From Schoenoplectus triqueter (Eukaryota; Streptophyta; Magnoliopsida; Poales; Cyperaceae): DNA of 31,121 nt. The notes beneath the pieces are model-generated. The model had not been told where the DNA came from. It worked only from the letters and a program-made list of their open reading frames with translations, and searched no databases. This document shows positions 9,250 to 20,852 of the stretch, one piece after another. The stretch covers positions 1 through 31,121 of the forward strand of contig CAXKVV010001698.1 in the NCBI GenBank assembly GCA_964058805.1, written 5' to 3'. The translations under genes were made by a program, and so were the position numbers. Numbering within the stretch: the stretch's first letter is position 1; each line of letters begins with the position of its first letter.

Positions 9250-9947
9250 AGAGACGAGAGGTAGGCTTTGAGAAATTGTAGGGAAGGGGGCATATGTAGG
9301 CAAGGAAATGCAAGGGATGAGGATAGGAAGCAGCATATGGAAAGTGAATGTCATCACTATGAGACGAAAACATGCTCTTGTGATGTAATGCAGGTGATGT
9401 CATCAAGTGAGATTCATATGAATTGCATACTTATTTAATTATCTTGCTCAAACAAAAAGAGAGACTGCGTGCTGTTGGCTTGTGGCCTGTGGCCTGTGGG
9501 ATCACTATTCTTTAAAGTACTGTAGATGGTAAAGTGGATAATTTGTTTTGAAGGAAAGGAAGAGGGACAATCTCTAATCCTCTACGGTATAACGGTCGAC
9601 TTTAAATTCACGGGATCCTTTTAATTTTAAGAAATGGGCAACACTTTATCTTTTTTTTTTTTGTAGATTGAGAGATCCACAAAAAATCTATACCCTTCCG
9701 AAACTTTTAACTTGTCACAACGATCTATGCCAACAATATGAAATAAGAAATTGGTAGTTTGGCACTAAAAATAGTTATCGTTTGGCAAATTAAGGAATAG
9801 CGTTTGAAAAGTGATAAGTTTGAAAGATTGATAAAATAGTGTCATTTTGAAAGAGTGGTATTTTTGATTAATTGGAAGATAAAAAAAATATTATTTGGTA
9901 ATTGTTAATTAGAATAGTTAAAATATAAATAATTATGATACTAACAA
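9250..9947 (-). other. Upstream (promoter) region of the WRKY gene
   Basis: Sequence upstream of the TATA box, without a gene. On the minus strand TGATGACATCACC lies at about 9395-9407, a TGAC-containing motif that TGA-type bZIP factors could bind. TGTGGCCTG is repeated in tandem near 9481-9497. Beyond about 9640 the DNA is AT-rich and grades into simple repeats. Confidence 0.4.
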
Positions 9948-9977
9948 TGATGATGATGATAATAATAATAATAGTAA

Positions 9978-10013
<36 letters not shown>

Positions 10014-11036
10014 CATTATAAATAATAATCATAATCATAATAGGAGTAAAGATACTGTGAGTTTAAGCTCATGGATGTCTTCCGTGAGTTTAACTCAAAA
10101 AATATATATCAAATTATCTCCAAATTTTAATCTATCATCCTCATTAATTTTTTTATATGAAAATATTCTGGGATACAAAAATTTAGAGTGTTTCGAACTT
10201 TTTAAGTCATCATTTTAAATTTTTTAAAATGATGTTCAAGTATTGAATATATTATTATTATTTTTAGAGCTGATTTTCAAAAATTAAAAACCATGACTTA
10301 AAAAGCTCAAAACACTACAAATGTTTGCATCCCATAAGATTTTTATATAATTTTTTTTAATGAGAATGATAAATTAAAATTTAAAAATATTTTGATATAT
10401 TTTTTGAGTTTAAGCTCACGGTATCTTTACTCATCATAATAGATAATAATAATCACAATCATAATCATAATAAAATATTAATCATAGTCATAATAATAAT
10501 AATAATAATATAATAATATAGCCATAATCATAATAAAATAATATAATAATAAAAAATATAATCATAATCATAATCATAATCATAATAATATAATAATTAA
10601 TAATTATAATCATAATATAATAATATAATACAAAATAATTAATGATAATGAAATAATAAATAATAATAATCATAGTCGTAATCATAATAATAATATAACC
10701 ATAATCATAATATAATATAATAATAATAATATAACCATAATCATAATATAATATGATAATAATAATTTTTTATAATCATATTCAAAGTAATATAATAATA
10801 ATTATCATCATAATTATAATTATAATCATAATAATATAATAATACTAATAGTGATGATAATATAATTATAATAATAAATAATAATAAATAATAATCATAA
10901 TCATAATCATAATATAAGCATGAGCATAATAATAATATAATAATACTAAATAATATAATCATAATCAAAATAAATAATCATAATCATAATAATATAATAA
11001 TAATAATAATATAATACAATATAATCAAATAATAAT
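9948..11036. repeat. AAT/ATC-rich simple-repeat field, about 1.1 kb
   Basis: Long runs of AAT, interspersed with ATAATC, ATAATCATA and ATAATAT units, with almost no G, form an impure compound microsatellite. It is split by the foldback element at 10044-10432. The Ile/Tyr-rich open frames on the minus strand (65 and 75 codons) are translation of the repeat, not genes. Confidence 0.9.
10044..10432. mobile_element. Foldback MITE, Mutator-like, with 10-bp duplication
   Basis: The ends are a perfect 12-bp inverted repeat, GAGTAAAGATAC and GTATCTTTACTC, and the arms stay complementary inward (GTGAGTTTAAGCTCA; TTTTAATCTATCATCCTCATT against AATGAGAATGATAAATTAAA). The direct repeat ATCATAATAG flanks both sides (10034-10043 and 10433-10442). 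A 9-10 bp duplication fits Mutator-like elements, though the surrounding repeat field makes chance identity possible. There is no coding capacity; the element could form a hairpin RNA if transcribed. It is related to elements at 16630, 17071 and 18551. Confidence 0.75.
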
Positions 11037-11820
11037 TGTTATTCCGATGAAATCTAATCCGATATACCACCTATAGCTTGGTATACCGAATTAGCACTCT
11101 TCTACACTCTTTTACTTAGTTTTCACAAATTAATTCGTCGAAATAACAATTAAATTTCTACTTTTTACTATTTCATGAAGCGCCAAGGGAAAGGAATAGG
11201 GACAAAGTATCCCTACTGTCATTTTTTGCTTTGCTTCTGTTATTTGAGCTTTAGACAGTCAACGGGGCGGAGACAAGAGGTTAGAGTTCGGCTCCATCAA
11301 TTTCATTAAAATTATATATAAAAAATAAATTTTATTATTTATTTTTATTTCATGAGGTATATTAATTTAATTAGTTAATTAATTTTAATGTTTCAATGAT
11401 GTAAAACTATATTTTCGTTCTCTTATGTTAAATTATGATTTTGTCCTGACTGTCAGTATATGAACTTTTTTTTTTTGAAAGAACAAGACCAAACTTTCAC
11501 ATGAAAGATGCATGCTAAAACTGATTAGATGGTTTTGGTTCAATACTAAGAAAGAAGAGCTAGCATTGACCGTTTTAATTACTCATTAATTTCCGTAAAT
11601 GATAGATTTTAGATTTATTCAGTTCAGTCAGAATATCTTATATCATATCGAATCGGATTCTACCACGCCCAGTTCTATGAAATGTAGTTAAATTTTCGGA
11701 ACATATTCGTCGAGTCGGTCAGGTTTTTTCAATTGCAGAGATTGCAATTATGTGGATTCGAGTTGATATGTTTTTCCGGAATAATTTGAATCGCAACTGA
11801 TGAGACAGATTTGTTCGATC
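11037..11820. other. Intergenic, nothing recognised
   Basis: More complex sequence than the neighbouring repeat field, including a less AT-rich patch near 11175-11300, but no open frame or motif supports a gene. It may hold old transposon sequence. Confidence 0.4.
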
Positions 11821-11828
11821 CTCATCCA

Positions 11829-12183
11829 TAGGGATGTCAACCAATTCCGTTTCGTCCACATTTCGTTTTATTTCGTGGTAACGAAACGGTTAACGAAATG
11901 AATTTTTATTTCGTTTTATTAAACGAAACGGTTAACGAAACTGTTTTCTATTTCACACAAAGAACTAAACGGTTAACGAAACGGTATTTTTCATTTCGTT
12001 AAGAGTATTTCAGTGTAAAATACATGAAATTTCGTGTTTCGTTCCATTTTGTGATAAACGAAACGGTTAACGAAACAATTTCTATTTCATTTATTAACAA
12101 AACGGTTAATAAAATTATTTTCTGTTTCATTTATTAAATAAAACGACATTATTTCATCATCGTTTCAGCCGTTTGAAAGCCTA
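11829..12183. mobile_element. Old hAT-type MITE with GTTAAC motif array
   Basis: The left end TAGGGATGTCAAC and the right end GTTTGAAAGCCTA are degenerate inverted termini. Flanks CTCATCCA (11821-11828) and ATCATCCA (12184-12191) agree at 7 of 8 positions, as expected for an 8-bp hAT duplication. Inside, AACGAAACGGTTAACGAAA or variants occur about five times (GTTAAC cores at 11889, 11931, 11972, 12066, and a variant at 12105). Such arrays may be transposase-binding repeats; there is no coding sequence. It is the most worn of the three hAT-like copies in the window. Confidence 0.6.
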
Positions 12184-12248
12184 ATCATCCACGTCCTATC
12201 CTATACGTGGAAAACTAATCATCCACATCCTATCCTATATGTGGAAAA
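12181..12248. repeat. 34-bp tandem duplication
   Basis: Two copies of a 34-bp unit (12181-12214 and 12215-12248) with about two differences. Each contains CCACRTCC...TAYRTGG, a small inverted repeat around ACGT. The first copy overlaps the right end and target duplication of the hAT-like element, so the duplication probably involves its insertion target. Confidence 0.85.
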
Positions 12249-13105
12249 GTCCAAACTACTTCACATAGCCCAACACCTCCCACAGTATAATAATATAATA
12301 TACATTAATTCCGAGAAGATATTCAGAGGCAGTTAAATAAAAATTCCAATAAATGTTAATTTATGATGAGCGACAACAACTACGATTCATTTATCAGTTT
12401 GTTCTGTGTGATACAATGATTGCACGAATTCCAACGCAATAAATGCTCCAACTTATATAGACTTTGGGTACCAAATTATTGAGCTCCCATTTATAAGCAG
12501 TACAATTAAGAACGCTTATGAATGATGCACCAAAGTCTCTTGTCATTTGGCCATCATCTTTGACTTTTGAATTTTGATAACATAACCTGATCCTAAATTA
12601 TAAACACGGCATTTACTAATGAATTAGTAATTTAGTGAATGCCTGTCGTTTATAGATTCAATCATCTAATAATCAAGGCTAAAAAGACGAGATGAAATCC
12701 CTGTATATTTACGGTTATTCACTCTATGATGATTAGGGGCGCATTGAAAAAATTCTCTAACTAATTCATTCGCAAACCAATCTGATTCATATTTTTTTTA
12801 CATACAACTTTTTACGGGCTATAAAAGTTAAATGGATTGTATTCTAATTGAATAATTTATTCTTTAACTTTTATTAATATTGAACATTATATTAATATAT
12901 TAACAACATAACAGCTTAAGGGTACAAAATAATAAATAATAAAAATATATGACTCAAATTAAACATTATATGGATAATACATTAAAATTAAATAATTTTA
13001 TGAACATTGAACATTATTATTAATAATACATTTAAAAATTAAATATTTCTTAAATTTAACAAAAAAGAATACAATTAAAAAAATATCTACAATAAAAAAG
13101 AGTGA
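12249..13105. other. Intergenic, nothing recognised
   Basis: AT-rich DNA without a supported gene, becoming nearly pure A/T from about 12840. Confidence 0.45.
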
Positions 13106-13113
13106 AATGTAAC

Positions 13114-13557
13114 TAGGGATGTAAATTATTGACCCGACCTGACGGGTTAACCTGACCCGACCTGAACCCGACCCGACCCGAATATAAATGGTAGGGTATA
13201 TGTTTAATTTTTTTTGACCTGAATCGGATCGGGTTGGGTTCGGGTCAACCCGACCCAACTCGATTAATTATGTATTTTGATGTAATTTTATGGTTTAGTA
13301 CTAATTAAAGATTAAATATATTCTAATTATACACTAATTAAGATTAACTATAAATTAATTAAAATTTTATTGCTTAAAATTATATAAAAATAATTAATAA
13401 TTAATTAATTATTTTACACGGATTGGGTCGGATCAACCCGTGACCCGTCTGGCCGTGTACGGATCAAAAAATTTTTGACCCGAATTTAATAGGATCGGAT
13501 CAAGAAAAAATAATAAAATAATATGACACGATCCGATCTGACTCATTGCCACCCCTA
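13114..13557. mobile_element. hAT-type MITE with GACCCG motifs
   Basis: The termini TAGGGATGTAAA and TTGCCACCCCTA are inverted with 9 of 12 matches. A perfect 8-bp direct repeat AATGTAAC flanks them (13106-13113 and 13558-13565), the hallmark of hAT insertion. GACCCG/CGGGTC motifs cluster in both subterminal parts, with an AT-rich centre. The 86-codon open frame on the minus strand is repeat translation. Non-autonomous, with no transposase. Confidence 0.85.
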
Positions 13558-13565
13558 AATGTAAC

Positions 13566-14220
13566 CGTCCATAAAATAAAATACATAATAAATATCACAT
13601 AGCACTTAAAACGAAAAGTAGAATTAACCTCTTCAATGATTATTTGATTGATTATGCAATAAATTATATGTATAAATTTTGAAAATTATATAATATATGA
13701 TTATTATGTACGGCCAGATTGTTTAGACGGTTTTTTTAAATCATAATCAAACTCAAACATAGCGGTTTAGCCAATTACAATTTGTATTCAATTCAATACA
13801 TCCCAAACCAGGAAAAAATTATAATGGATTGGATAAGTTGAACGGGTCGATGGTTTTTTTTTGGCAAATTTTGCAATGAATTAGATTGAATAGGAGCCGT
13901 TCTTTTTTTATAAATCAGAAGGCGGAGGTAACATAGTGCATGTTCAAAGAGAATAATTATTTCGTCCTTTTCAGAATGAAGAGTGGTGATGAATTAAAGT
14001 TTATTTTTACGCAAAATAGGTTTGATCCATGACAGAACGTCTGTTTTTTTTTTTGTACGGCCCCAGTGATATCAACGCGTTTAAGTATTGTAGATGGTTT
14101 GAACCGTCAGATAAATACAGCCGAACTAGATCAACTAGTATTTAAATTGTAGTGCTATGGCTTTTTCTTTGTTGATAGAAGTAAAATTGGTAGTAGTAAT
14201 AATAAAAATAGTAATTACAG
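13566..14220. other. Intergenic, nothing recognised
   Basis: AT-rich spacer with no gene, repeat or terminus that I can support. Confidence 0.45.
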
Positions 14221-14315
14221 TAATAACAATGATAACAATAATAATAAATCCTTTAATCCTAAATAAGTTAGAGTAGGCTAGAAATAAAATCCAATCTAAA
14301 AGTATAAGATTAGAC
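14221..14315 (-). mobile_element. Diverged RTE/SINE-type retroposon tail
   Basis: On the minus strand, TTTCTAGCCTACTCTAACTT is followed by ATTTAGGATTAAAGGATTTA and then a degenerate TTR tail. It aligns with the tail at 2891-2977 through AGCCTAC(C/T)C(T/C)AA and the (G/A)GGA-TAAAG-TTT block. The copy is old and its 5' limit is unclear; related sequence may extend to about 14330. Confidence 0.5.
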
Positions 14316-14480
14316 ATCTCAAATATCAATGATAATAATGATAACGATGAAGAAAATAATAATAAATAAATAAAAATAATTATAATCATGAAGATGATAA
14401 TATGATAATAATAATGATAATGATGTTGTTAATATACTAATAATAATAGTATAATAATAATAATAATAATAATAATAAGG
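14316..14480. repeat. AAT/ATG-type simple repeats
   Basis: Impure AAT, ATG and ATA trinucleotide runs flanking the minisatellite element to the right. AATAATAGTATAATAA occurs here (about 14442) and again past the element's right end (about 15786). Confidence 0.75.
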
Positions 14481-14493
14481 GATCGACTAATAG

Positions 14494-15771
14494 TCCCCCG
14501 AAGTAAATCTCTCAAGAAAATTCTCCTACCTAACTTTTCATTTTTGGCAAAAAAAAGTACATTCTTTTTAACTAACTTTCCATTTTTGATAAAAAAATAC
14601 GTCCGTTTACATAAGTGAGTTAGATAAATAAGCCAGATATTTATATAAGTGAGTCAGATATTTATATAAGTAAGTTACGTATTTAGATATGTGACTCAGG
14701 TATTTAGATATGTGTCTTAGCTAATTAGATATGAGATTCAGGTATTTAGATATGAGGTTCAAGTAATTAGATATATAACTTAGGCATATAGATTATGAGG
14801 TTCAGGTATTTAGATATATAACTTAGATATTTAGATATGAGGTTCATGTATAACTTAGGTATTTAGATACTTAGATAAGTAACTCAGTTATGTGGTAAAT
14901 AATAGCAAGATAGAGAAAAATAGGTATTTAGATATATGACTTAGGTATTTAGATATGAGACTCAAGTATTTAGATATGAGGTTCTAGTAATTACATATAT
15001 AACTTAGGTATTTAGATATGAGGTTTAGATATTTCGATATATAACTAAGGTATTTAGATATGAGATTCGGATATTTAGATATATAACTTAGATATTTAGA
15101 TATGTGATTTAGATATTTATATATGTAACTCAGTTATGTAGTAAAATAATAGCAAAATAGAAAAATAGTCTCGGGAAACAAAGTCACATGGAGAAACTAA
15201 CAAATATCATATGTGTTGTATGGGAAAAAATGTGTGACATATTAGAGAGAAGAAAAGTCTCGGGAAATAAAAAAATGACATGAGTATTATATATATATTT
15301 CTCAGATATTTATATAGGTGAATTAAATATTTAAATATGTGAACTGGATAATTAGATTGGTGAACTAGGTATTTAGATAGATGAATAACGTGTTTAGACA
15401 AAAAATGTTAAACATCACAAATGAATCAAGCATTTAGATATGTGAATGCGATATTTAGAAAGTGAACTAGGTATTTAGATAGATGAGCTATATATTTAGA
15501 TAGGTGAATCAGATATTTAGATAGAAAAAAGATAAATATCACATGAGTTGTACGAAAAATACATGTGACAGATGAGAAAAAAAATTCAAAATAAAAATAA
15601 CTTATGTATTTATATATATGTCTCAGATGTTTAGATAAGTGAACTAAGTATTTAGATAAGTGAGCTGGGTATTTAGATAAGAAAACAACAACATTACATA
15701 GGCTGTACGGAGAGTCGCGCTGTACAGAAAAATGCTTAGGGGATTTTCTTGGGGAACGAAGTGTTGGGGGA
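14494..15771. repeat. 21-bp minisatellite unit bounded by inverted ends
   Basis: Most of the interior is a degenerate tandem array of 21-bp units such as GTATTTAGATATGAGGTTCAG, often alternating with GTATTTAGATATATAACTTAG, in blocks at about 14625-14925, 14930-15120, 15297-15527 and 15600-15682. Between blocks lie repeated spacers, including a CAGTTATGTRGTAAA..ATAGCAA module (14885, 15131) and a TCTCGGGAAACAAAGT module (15168, 15259). The left end, TCCCCC then CAAGAAAATTCTCCTA (14494-14528), is inverted relative to the right end, TAGGGGATTTTCTTG then GGGGGA (15737-15771). This suggests a TIR element whose interior expanded, but no clean target duplication was found. The 21-bp period is 7 codons, which explains a repetitive 64-codon minus-strand frame; it is not a gene. 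Confidence 0.75.
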
Positions 15772-16629
15772 TAAAAAGATTTTCTCTAACAATAATAGTA
15801 TAATAAACCTTTATTATAAAGCATATTTCTAAATCATTAATTCTAAACCTTAAAATCCTAAAAATCTAAGAACTGAAAAACTAAGAATCTGAAGTCTATA
15901 ACTCTACTACTAGATTCTAAATCCCGAAGCATGATTCTGGTAGATTTTTCTTCTTTTGGTAAATAAAATAAAAAAATAGGGAAGTGGTATGATTGCAGTT
16001 GAAATATGCAACCATAGCCAGACCCGAGTTTTGATTAAATTTTCCAAAAACTTCAACATGGTCCATAAATAAGTTTTGATTAATTTTTTTGATAATTTTT
16101 TTCTACATTTATCAGAAAATTAATACGTAAGGCACAGCTGCGTAACGAAAATTATTACAAATGAATATAGGCCGTAAATACTAGTATTTTATTCTGTACA
16201 CAATTCATTAGTTCAATATGATATAAATATATTTTATAAAAATTCTTACTTTTATTACACAAATAATATAATAAAATATTAATATTTTAATAACAAAATA
16301 AAATATATAATTTCATGAATAATACAAAAAATACCATATTATTTGAACAAGTTAGCAAAATCATAAATAAGTAATTTTTTAAAATGAGTAGGAAAAGGTA
16401 TGAACAGTGGACACCCCCTGATCGATTTTTTTTTAAAAATCATCATTGTAATTATTTATATTTTCAAAAAAATAACAAAAGATATTTATTGGTATAATTT
16501 TATTATCTAACAAATACTTATTTATATTTGATCGAATAAATTTATAAAATATATCAATAAGCACTTGGCCGAAGTGCTTATGGAATCACCGTAGTCAAAC
16601 TCTCTCTCTCTATCTCTTTCTATATATAT
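15772..16629. other. Intergenic, nothing recognised
   Basis: AT-rich spacer. A repetitive TCTAAA/CTAAGAA stretch lies near 15830-15920, and a short CT/TA run at 16604-16630 marks the start of the MITE cluster. No gene recognised. Confidence 0.45.
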
Positions 16630-17035
16630 AGTAAATCTAGCATGCTCTTAAACTCATATATGCCTTCCATGAGCTTAACTCAAAAAGTATATTAAATCAT
16701 CTCTAAATTTAACTTATCATGCTCATTAAATTCTTTATATGAAAATCTTGTGGGGTGTAAAAATGTGAGGGGTTTCGAATTTTCTAAATCTTTATTTTTA
16801 ATTTTTTAAAATCAGCTCTAAAAAAATAATAATAATATATTAAATATTTGTATATTTTTTTAAATTAAAAAAATAACTTAAAAAACTCGAAACACCTCCA
16901 ATTTTTGCATCCCATAAGATTTTCATATAAAAAATTTAATGAGCATGATAAATTAAAATTTGGAGATGATTGGTATATTTTTTTGAGTTAAGTTCACGGA
17001 AGACATCTAAGAGCTTAAGAGCATGCTAAATTTAC

Positions 17036-17036
<1 letters not shown>
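16630..17036. mobile_element. Foldback MITE inserted in a TA array
   Basis: The ends AGTAAATCTAGCATGCTCTTA and TAAGAGCATGCTAAATTTACT are inverted with one mismatch. Complementarity continues along both arms, with inner ATGAAAATCTTGTGGGG pairing with CCCATAAGATTTTCAT. TA repeats lie on both sides, so any 9-10 bp duplication is TATATATAT and not diagnostic. Same family as 10044-10432. Confidence 0.8.
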
Positions 17037-17808
<772 letters not shown>

Positions 17809-18112
17809 ATTTAAATTATCGATTCAAACTGCTCAAAATGATTTACATCTGAAAAACTTATTCGAGACCAAATATTTTATTTTTTCTGAATTTTTTCACT
17901 ATGTTTCTAAAATAATTTAAAAATTACTTGATTTAATTATTACGATCCATTCAAAAGACGTGGTTTTTAAATAATTTTAGAAGATAGTAAAAAACTTCAA
18001 AAAAAATATAAATTTGGTTCGTAATGTTTTTCATATGTAAATCATTTTAAGCGGTTCAGATCGAACATTTAGACTTTCAGAATGAAGAAACAATCCATAG
18101 TATGAGCGCGAT
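17809..18112. mobile_element. Foldback MITE, second family, copy 2
   Basis: It repeats the structure of copy 1 directly beside it: ATTATCGATTCAAACTGCTC, TTACTTGATTTAATTATTACGA, a CATTCAAAAGA block and GTAAATCATTTTAAGCGGTTC, ending with ATCCATAGTATGAGC. The copies are diverged, so this is either a local duplication of the element or independent nested insertion. Confidence 0.6.
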
Positions 18113-18136
18113 CCATGATATGCATAGCATCATAGC

Positions 18137-18140
18137 TCAA

Positions 18141-18186
<46 letters not shown>
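18137..18186. repeat. Compound (CT)n(TA)n microsatellite
   Basis: About 20 bases of CT followed by about 26 bases of TA, in the same order as at 17353-17449, and again between two foldback elements. Confidence 0.95.
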
Positions 18187-18190
<4 letters not shown>

Positions 18191-18194
18191 TTAT

Positions 18195-18541
18195 TTATAT
18201 CTGTGTGTGTATGAGGCTATGGTGCTACGTGTAGCATGGATGATCCGTCTGCTACGGACTGTTTCTCCATCTTTAAAGATCAAATGGTCGATCTGACTGG
18301 TCAAAATATTTTTTATATGAAAACGTTGTGACCAAATTTTATATTTTTTTAACTATTTTTAAAATAGCTAGAAAATCAAGTGATTTTTTAACTATCTTAA
18401 AAATAATTAAATCAAGTGATTTTTTAACTATCTTAAAAATAATAAAAAAAGTTGGTCTAAAACTAGATTTTCATATGAAAATCATTTTGACCAGTTGGTC
18501 GATCATTTGAACTTTGAAGAAGAAGAAAATGACCATAGCAT
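18195..18541. mobile_element. Foldback MITE, second family, copy 3
   Basis: The arms AAAGATCAAATGGTCGATCT and GGTCGATCATTTGAACTTTG are inverted, and TTTTATATGAAAACGTTGTGACC on the left pairs with a matching right block. It contains a 36-bp internal tandem duplication. The end motif is ACCATAGCATAAG, as in the other copies (CCATAGCAC). Confidence 0.65.
18373..18444 (+). repeat. 36-bp tandem duplication inside MITE copy 3
   Basis: Two almost identical 36-bp units beginning AAATCAAGTGATTTTTTAAC. This block occurs once per arm in the other copies, so the duplication is specific to this copy. Confidence 0.9.
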
Positions 18542-18550
18542 AAGATCCAA

Positions 18551-18920
18551 TATAAAGATAATGTGAGCTTAAGCTCACGTAGGGCCTTCCGTGAACTTAA
18601 CTCAAAAAGCACATCAAATAATCTCTAAAATTTGATTTATCATGTTCATAAAATTCTTCATATGAAAATCTCGTGGAATGTAAAAATTTAGGATGTTTCG
18701 AGTTTTCTTAATCATCATTTTTAATTTTTGAAAATCAACTTTAAAAATAATAATAATATATTTAATATTCGTATAGAATATTTAAAAATTAAAAATGATA
18801 ACTTAGAAAACTCAAAACACCTCAAATTATTGCACCCCATATGGTTTTTATATGAAGAATTTAATGAGCATGATAAATTAAAATTTAAAGATAATTTAAT
18901 ATATTTTATGAGTTAAACTA
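18551..18920. mobile_element. Foldback MITE, family of 10044
   Basis: The left end ATAAAGATAATGTGAGCTTAAGC matches the left end of the 10044 element. The inner arms CTTCATATGAAAATCTCGTGG and CCATATGGTTTTTATATGAAG are inverted. The right outer terminus is missing: the arm runs ATGAGTTAAACTAACGAAAG into the next copy. Confidence 0.65.
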
Positions 18921-19176
18921 ACGAAAGACCTCCGTGAGTTTAACTCAAAAAGTATATCAAATGATCTTCAAATTTTAATTTATCATATTAAAATCTTATG
19001 GGGTCTAAAAATTTGAGATGTTTCGAGTTTTCTAAGTTATTCTTTTTAATATTTGAAAATCAGCTCTAAAAATAATAATAAAAATATTCAATGTTTATAC
19101 ATTATTTTTAAAAATAAAAAAATAGCTTAGAAAACTCAAAACATGTTAAATTTTTATACGTACTCCATAAAATGAT
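18921..19176. mobile_element. Truncated foldback MITE, same family
   Basis: Starts with CCTCCGTGAGTTTAACTCAA, repeating the internal left arm of the preceding copy, then AAATCTTATGGGGTCTAAAA and an inverted GAAAACTCAAAACATGTTAAA block. It is cut off before the outer right arm, so it is a partial copy in tandem with the one before. Confidence 0.6.
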
Positions 19177-20410
19177 ATTTTATATCCAAAGAATTGTCCA
19201 TTCTGATCCGTATTTTATATACTTATAAAATGATGATTGATTGCTATGATTTTCTTTAATTAATAAGTATTTGAGCCTGCATACTACGCCCAAATCATAT
19301 TTCAGCTAGCATACAATAGAAAAAGATTTCCTGCACGTACGATAACAATTAGCACTGACGTAAACTTTGTCCCCACGAGATGTTACGTGGAACCGCATCG
19401 TTTCGTTTGTTGGCATCCAAGGCTCTTTGTCAATGAGAGATGGGTTTCAACCTCTTTAATTATATTCATAGTATTTAGACGCATCAAGTACCAATAGTGC
19501 CAACCAGAATTGTATTACATTTAAATAAAGTCCCTACCAAGTACCCACTTGATATATCATTTATTTGACGAGCCCATTCTCTTGCAAGTTGCAAGGGAAC
19601 ATATTATATTATTTATAAAAAAATGCGACCAGAGCATCCAGCTGAGTTCTTGATCAATGAAGATAAAGAGCGACACATGCATGCAAACTGATATGGATTA
19701 TATTTATGCTTCATATATACGCACGTGCCTGTAAAATGATATGGATTATTGATCTCGTAGTCATCTAGTACTGGACCTGTTACTGAAGGGTTAAAAAATG
19801 AAATCGCTAATTAATTTTGTATGGAATTTAATTTAATATTACATATCAATTATGAAAACAGAGAGGTAAAATGGATGAATTGAAATAAAAGAATATTCAC
19901 TTAAAATTAAATACAAGCAGTTTCTGTGCAACTGCGATAATAAAAAAATAAATTCAGACCGCCGGAATTTTTAGAATTTATTTCTTTTTGAGGGGTTTTT
20001 TTGGCCCGGGGGGTTTGGAGGGTGGAAGTGGCCTACTTGATATTTTTGCAATTTAATGGGTACATACAAGTGACGTCATATGTAAAGGATAATAGTCCAC
20101 TTGAAATAAAAAATATATATTATCATTATTCATTAAGGCATTATCATTTTGTATGTCTACTCGTTAGAGCAATATTTTTTGCACTTATAATTAAAGTTTT
20201 CAATTTTAAGCCAATTAGGTTGACTGTTGGTCTCATTTTATGTCACATAATTATGTATAAGTTAAATTCATGTAATATAAAATAAAGATTTTGAAAATTA
20301 ATGTTGGATGCAATTAGTAAATTATAACGTGTGTTTGTCTGTAACATTCTTGAAAATAAATGCTGACCTTGTATTCTCCATGCAATAATTGAGGAACATA
20401 TATATTATAT
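19177..20410. other. Intergenic, nothing recognised
   Basis: Mixed, less repetitive DNA. A G-rich patch at 19990-20030 starts a 94-codon plus-strand frame whose product has no domain I recognise. Without splice or homology evidence it is not called as a gene. Confidence 0.4.
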
Positions 20411-20420
20411 CCAACAAATA

Positions 20421-20842
20421 GAGTTTAGCTACGGTGCATCTATAAGCATTTTAAACTGAAATGCATATAGATAAAATTTAAAAATTTTATGTCCAAAATA
20501 TTGATTCAAGTAGCTTGAAACATTCTTCAGAATAATACCTTGTAGATTATTAATTTTTATCAGTTTTAAAATTTTATTACTATTTTTAATGATTTTTGAA
20601 AAATAACAACACTTGACATATAAAATGAGATAATTTTTTTTTAATTATTTTCAGAGTCATATTTTCAAAACCATTAGACATAGTAATAAAGCTCTATAAA
20701 TGATAAAAAAAATGATATTTTACATGCTATTGATATGAAGAATATTTTAAAGCTACTTGGATCGACATTTCAGACATGAAATTTTAAAAGTTTACTCATA
20801 AATGTTTCAACTTGAAATATTTATGAAAGTCATAGCTGGACT
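20421..20842. mobile_element. Foldback MITE with 10-bp duplication (8/10)
   Basis: The ends GAGTTTAGCTACG and CATAGCTGGACT are imperfect inverted repeats, and the arms continue: TGATTCAAGTAGCTTGAAAC against TTTAAAGCTACTTGGATCGA. Flanks CCAACAAATA (20411-20420) and CCAACGAACA (20843-20852) match at 8 of 10 positions, in the 9-11 bp range of Mutator-like elements. No coding sequence. Confidence 0.7.
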
Positions 20843-20852
20843 CCAACGAACA

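Noticed and set aside
10488..10968. Ile/Tyr-rich open frames on the minus strand
   Set aside because: They are translations of the AAT/ATC simple-repeat field.
15207..15401. 64-codon minus-strand frame with 7-residue repeats
   Set aside because: The 21-bp minisatellite equals 7 codons, so it stays open by periodicity alone.
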